Source: Bryopsis sp. KO-2023 (Eukaryota > Chlorophyta > Ulvophyceae > Bryopsidales > Bryopsidaceae). From it: a DNA stretch of 64,000 nucleotides. The position numbers were made by a program, and so were the translations under genes. A model generated the notes under the pieces. The model saw only the letters and a program-made list of their open reading frames with translations. It ran no database searches and had not been told where the DNA came from. Where the stretch lies: NCBI GenBank assembly GCA_030272585.1, contig BSYQ01000001.1, positions 10,741,001 through 10,805,000 on the forward strand, written 5' to 3'. Shown here one piece after another: positions 60,947 through 64,000 of this stretch (the stretch's first letter is position 1; the number at the start of each line of letters is the position of its first letter).

Positions 60947-62713
60947 ATGCGCCCCGCCATCGTTTCCCTTGTCGCTACCATGTTCCTGGCAGCATTGGGT
61001 GAGCTACTGTTATGGAGTTGCACAATCGGTTGCTTGCTTGTAAACTTGTTGTCCACCGTTGTTGCCTGACACACGGGTATTCATACCAGCTGTCGGTGAC
61101 TAGCTCTCGGTTCCCAGACGAAGGCGTTGCCACGTTTTCTCGGTCCTGCTTAGGAACCTGCTTTGCTTTCCTAGAACGGAACGGATGTTCCTTTATTGCA
61201 CCTAACTATGTGTCGCGGTTCGCTGATCTAGTCGCCGACGCCTATGTCCCTGAAGAACGTGTTCTGCTGCAGAAGGGGCTGACCAACTCACAGGGTAAGG
61301 TCGTTCAAAAAGTTGCGGCGTACAGTACGTGTCGGGGCGTTTGGAGGGCCAGTTTCTATTTGTACTTGTTTTAAGAAACGAACTTTTCTCCTGGAGGTTT
61401 CATTTTCTGGTGCACTCTTTCTTTACTCTGTCGGTCACGATCGGAGTTTTCGTTGCCAGGCCACTTGAAGGGTGACAACAAGTTTATCTATTCCGATTCT
61501 GACCATAAGGGTAGCAATGATAGCGGTGACGATGACGGTGGTGATGATGGGGATGATGACGCAACCGTCAGGCCCCTGATGTCCAATGGTCTTGGAGATG
61601 GGGATGATGGGGATGATGATGCCACCGCCAGGCCCCTGATGACCAATGGTGTTGGGGATGGGGATGATGATGGTGGTGATGATGGGGATGATGATGCCAC
61701 CGCCAGGCCCCTGATGTCCAATGGTGTTGGAGATGGGGATGATGATGGTGGTGATGACGGGGATGATGATGCCACCGCCAGGCCCCTGATGACCAATGGT
61801 GTTGGGGATGGGGATGATGATGGTGGTGATGATGGTGGTGATGATGGGGATGATGATGCCACCACGAGGCCCCTGATGTCCAATGGTGTTGGAGATGGGG
61901 ATGATGATGGTGGTGATGATGGGGATGATGATGCCACCACCAGGCCCCTGATGACCAATGGTGTTGGGGATGGGGATGATGATGGTGGTGATGATGGGGA
62001 TGATGATGCCACCGCCAGGCCCCTGATGTCCAATGGTGTTGGAGATGGGGATGATGATGGTGGTGATGACGGGGATGATGATGCCACCGCCAGGCCCCTG
62101 ATGACCAATGGTGTTGGGGATGGGGATGATGATGGTGGTGATGATGGGGATGATGATGCCACAACGAGGCCCCTGATGTCCAATGGTGTTGGAGATGGGG
62201 ATGATGATGGTGGTGATGATGGGGATGATGATGCCACCACCAGGCCCCTGATGACCAATGGTGTTGGGGATGGGGATGATGATGGTGGTGATGATGAAGA
62301 TGATGATGCCACCACGAGGCCCCTGATGTCCAATGGTGTTGGAGATGGGGATGATGATGGTGGTGATGACGGGGATGATGATGCCACCACGAGGCCCCTG
62401 ATGTCCAATGGTGTTGGAGATGGGGATGATGGGGATGATGATGCCACCACCAGGCCCCTGATGTCCAATGGTCTTGGAGATGGGGATGATGATGATGATG
62501 ATGGCGGTGATGATGGGGATGATGATGACGGTGCTGATGATGGCGATGATGATGATGATGCATCTCTTTTCAAGCACTTCAGGAGATTTGGACCATTATT
62601 CAGAGGTATCTATCGTTTGTTCGTTATGTGTGGCAATTTGATACCGTTGCGTTGGTTGCTGTCTCATCAGTCCATTTGTTTTTCTCGCAGGTGCATTTTT
62701 CCCAAAGTACTGA
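60947..62713 (+). CDS. secreted Asp-rich tandem-repeat protein B
   Basis: Four exons: 60947-60998 (52 bases), 61232-61294, 61460-62605 and 62691-62713 (TGA). They total 1284 bases and 427 residues. Exon 1 is a signal peptide (MRPAIVSLVATMFLAALG) of the same length as in protein A and splices in the same phase. Exon 2 gives VADAYVPEERVLLQKGL. Exon 3 holds about twelve units with the core ARPLMTNGVGDG or TRPLMSNGVGDG followed by DDDGGDDGDDD. The end is FRRFGP (RKFGP in A) and then a short tail ending in FPKY. The mature chain is extremely acidic and probably Ca2+-binding and extracellular; both are inference. An alternative frame after 62691 would add 40 residues, but it breaks the splice phase. 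Confidence 0.82.
61560..62500 (+). repeat. 75-base tandem repeat array with higher-order structure in Asp-rich gene B
   Basis: Units of 25 codons alternate between LMSNG and LMTNG and between ATA and ATT codons before RPL. The order Ala-S, Ala-T, Thr-S, Thr-T occurs twice in a row. A four-unit block of about 300 bases has therefore been duplicated; one extra GGDD makes the first block 12 bases longer. A private variant (GATGACGGGG) recurs at the same place in both blocks. Confidence 0.85.
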
Positions 62714-64000
62714 ACATATGGTTTGATGATGTTGACATTTGCGGAGAAAGAGACGACTGTGGTTGGGTGCCAAAGAGCTGTGGAACTGGACCTCGATACA
62801 AAAATTCTTCCTTCAATTTTCCATAGATTTTGTTTTTTGTAAGTGCTGTTTTCTATTTCTTGTATCACAATTCTAAGAAACGTAAGTGGTGTTGCACAGT
62901 ATCTGTGAATTGCTGTGATTTCAGCCTCAGTAAGTTTCAGCTGTGCAGTTGGGGAAAGTTTGTTTTGCTTTTATTCCATTTTGTTGCCTTGTCGGAGGGA
63001 TGAAGCAGTAGCTAGGACTGAAATACATCTTTTTTGAATTGGACCATTGCATTGGATTCACTTTTGCTTGTATGATATTGTTGCAGACTTTGTATTGACA
63101 AGAGACAAGTCATGATGGACAGGAAGTTTAGGTTCATTGTAAACGAATGATGTTTCTTATAGTACCAATTTTGACAGTCCAATTTGCTGGATCAAGATTG
63201 CTGTGTATTCGATTGGTGATGTAAGATTTGCTGCAGCTTTATTTGAAAATTTTGCAAAAGAGTTTCAAAATGTGACAGCCAGGAAATGTGCTATTCTCCT
63301 TCACCTTGCTCTTTGAATGCACTCAAAATCATATTCCAACTTCTCTCTTCATCATTCAAACTGTATTTCAAGGTCCAGGAACAGCAGAAATAAAAACTCA
63401 ACTCAAATCAAAATTGGAGTTGCAAACCGCAATGCATTTTTGAAGATATTTTCAAAAAAAGTACACCTCATGCTTTTTTTTCGATCCAAATTCGGTTGAA
63501 GATACCTTGGGAGATCTGCAGCAGATTTGTAATTCTCCTTGGCAATCTCCACATCCCAGCCAGGGATTTTTCTCTGATGGCAGGCAATTGCTGTGGCCCC
63601 TTTGGTTTTCATCCTGGAGTGATGTGGGGGCAATTGGCAATTAATTGTGCAAGGATATATTGGGCACCTGGTTCTACTTGGATGCACAGGCTCTGCCAGG
63701 TACCCTGTCTGACTGGAAGGTGTTGCAACAGGTAAAATGCCCCCCAAAAATCGTCTCACGACAAAAAGACACAAAATCCTCCATCCTCCATTTATAAAAA
63801 GAAAAAGGTGATCATTTACCTATCATACCTCGTACAACACAACTCCAGATTCTCCATGCATGGATTTGTCAGCCTGGGACGACATCATTCATATCGTGAT
63901 CCCCTGTGTGTCATTTTCATTTCCTTGCACTCATGCATATCAACAAAAACATCTTCCGCCGTCTCTTATCATTTAACGAACATCTCTCTCTCTGGGGCTG
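62714..64000. other. 3' flank of Asp-rich gene B, no gene recognised
   Basis: Mostly AT-rich. A minus-strand open stretch at about 63700-63480 (containing IPGWDVEIAKENYKSAADL) looks weakly coding and might be the end of a gene that starts beyond the window. I cannot name a family or confirm its splice sites. Confidence 0.35.

Noticed and set aside
61435-62577. Three long minus-strand frames (Ile-rich, Ser/Pro-rich, His-rich) across Asp-rich gene B
   Set aside because: Shadows of the tandem repeat. All six frames stay open because the unit length is a multiple of three and contains no stops.
62714-62826. Frame extension of protein B with a Cys-containing tail
   Set aside because: It needs a different phase at the last splice site. 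The in-phase reading stops at 62711-62713 and gives a tail like that of protein A.
1-64000. CRISPR arrays, operons, bacterial promoters
   Set aside because: The window is eukaryotic nuclear DNA. The direct repeats seen are coding tandem repeats or short duplications.

Overview
This is a nuclear, intron-rich eukaryotic window. Introns are mostly about 50-500 bases, GT-AG, with pyrimidine-rich acceptors. Two genes point to a plastid-bearing green lineage: a plant-type catalase chaperone (NCA1) and a thylakoid rhodanese-like protein with a transit peptide. An ISE1/RH47-type organellar DEAD-box helicase fits the same lineage. They sit beside genes better known from animals: a spondin domain, thrombospondin type 1 repeats, a factor-inhibiting-HIF relative, RELCH, and a four-repeat cyclic-nucleotide-gated K+ channel. 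My inference is an early-diverging streptophyte or other green alga; the species cannot be fixed from the sequence alone. Coding exons were assembled by hand from ORFs, splice motifs and reading phase. For most genes the exon lengths sum to a multiple of three, but boundaries can be off by a few bases.

Layout. 0.3-5.2 kb (+): 3' part of a RELCH-like LisH/HEAT protein. 6.4-9.1 kb (+): NCA1. 10.2-11.9 kb (+): secreted spondin-domain protein, convergent with 12.7-17.1 kb (-): a type I membrane protein with TSP1 and EGF modules. 17.1-19.3 kb: AT-rich, poly-T-rich DNA. 19.4-20.9 kb (-): membrane-anchored USP5-type ZnF-UBP relative lacking its zinc ligands. 21.4-24.4 kb (-): FIH-like JmjC protein lacking the iron-binding HxD. 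25.5-27.7 kb (-): unrecognised acidic membrane protein. 28.9-30.8 kb (-): secreted Asp-rich repeat protein A. 31.4-35.5 kb (-): ARID-domain protein. 36.2-40.6 kb (-): RH47/ISE1-type helicase, divergent from 40.8-42.4 kb (+): thylakoid rhodanese-like protein. 43.4-47.2 kb (+): importin-alpha/TMCO6-like ARM protein. 47.2-50.5 kb: gene-poor with tRNA-like repeats. 50.6-60.3 kb (-): four-repeat CNG-type channel of about 2173 residues, with a 1.15 kb TA-flanked inverted-repeat element in one intron. 60.9-62.7 kb (+): secreted Asp-rich repeat protein B, a paralogue of A with the same exon plan.

The strongest candidates for new biology are the single-chain four-repeat channel (one repeat lacks a K+ filter), the Asp-rich secreted family with concerted tandem repeats, and two neighbouring proteins that keep an enzyme or zinc-domain fold but have lost its metal ligands.
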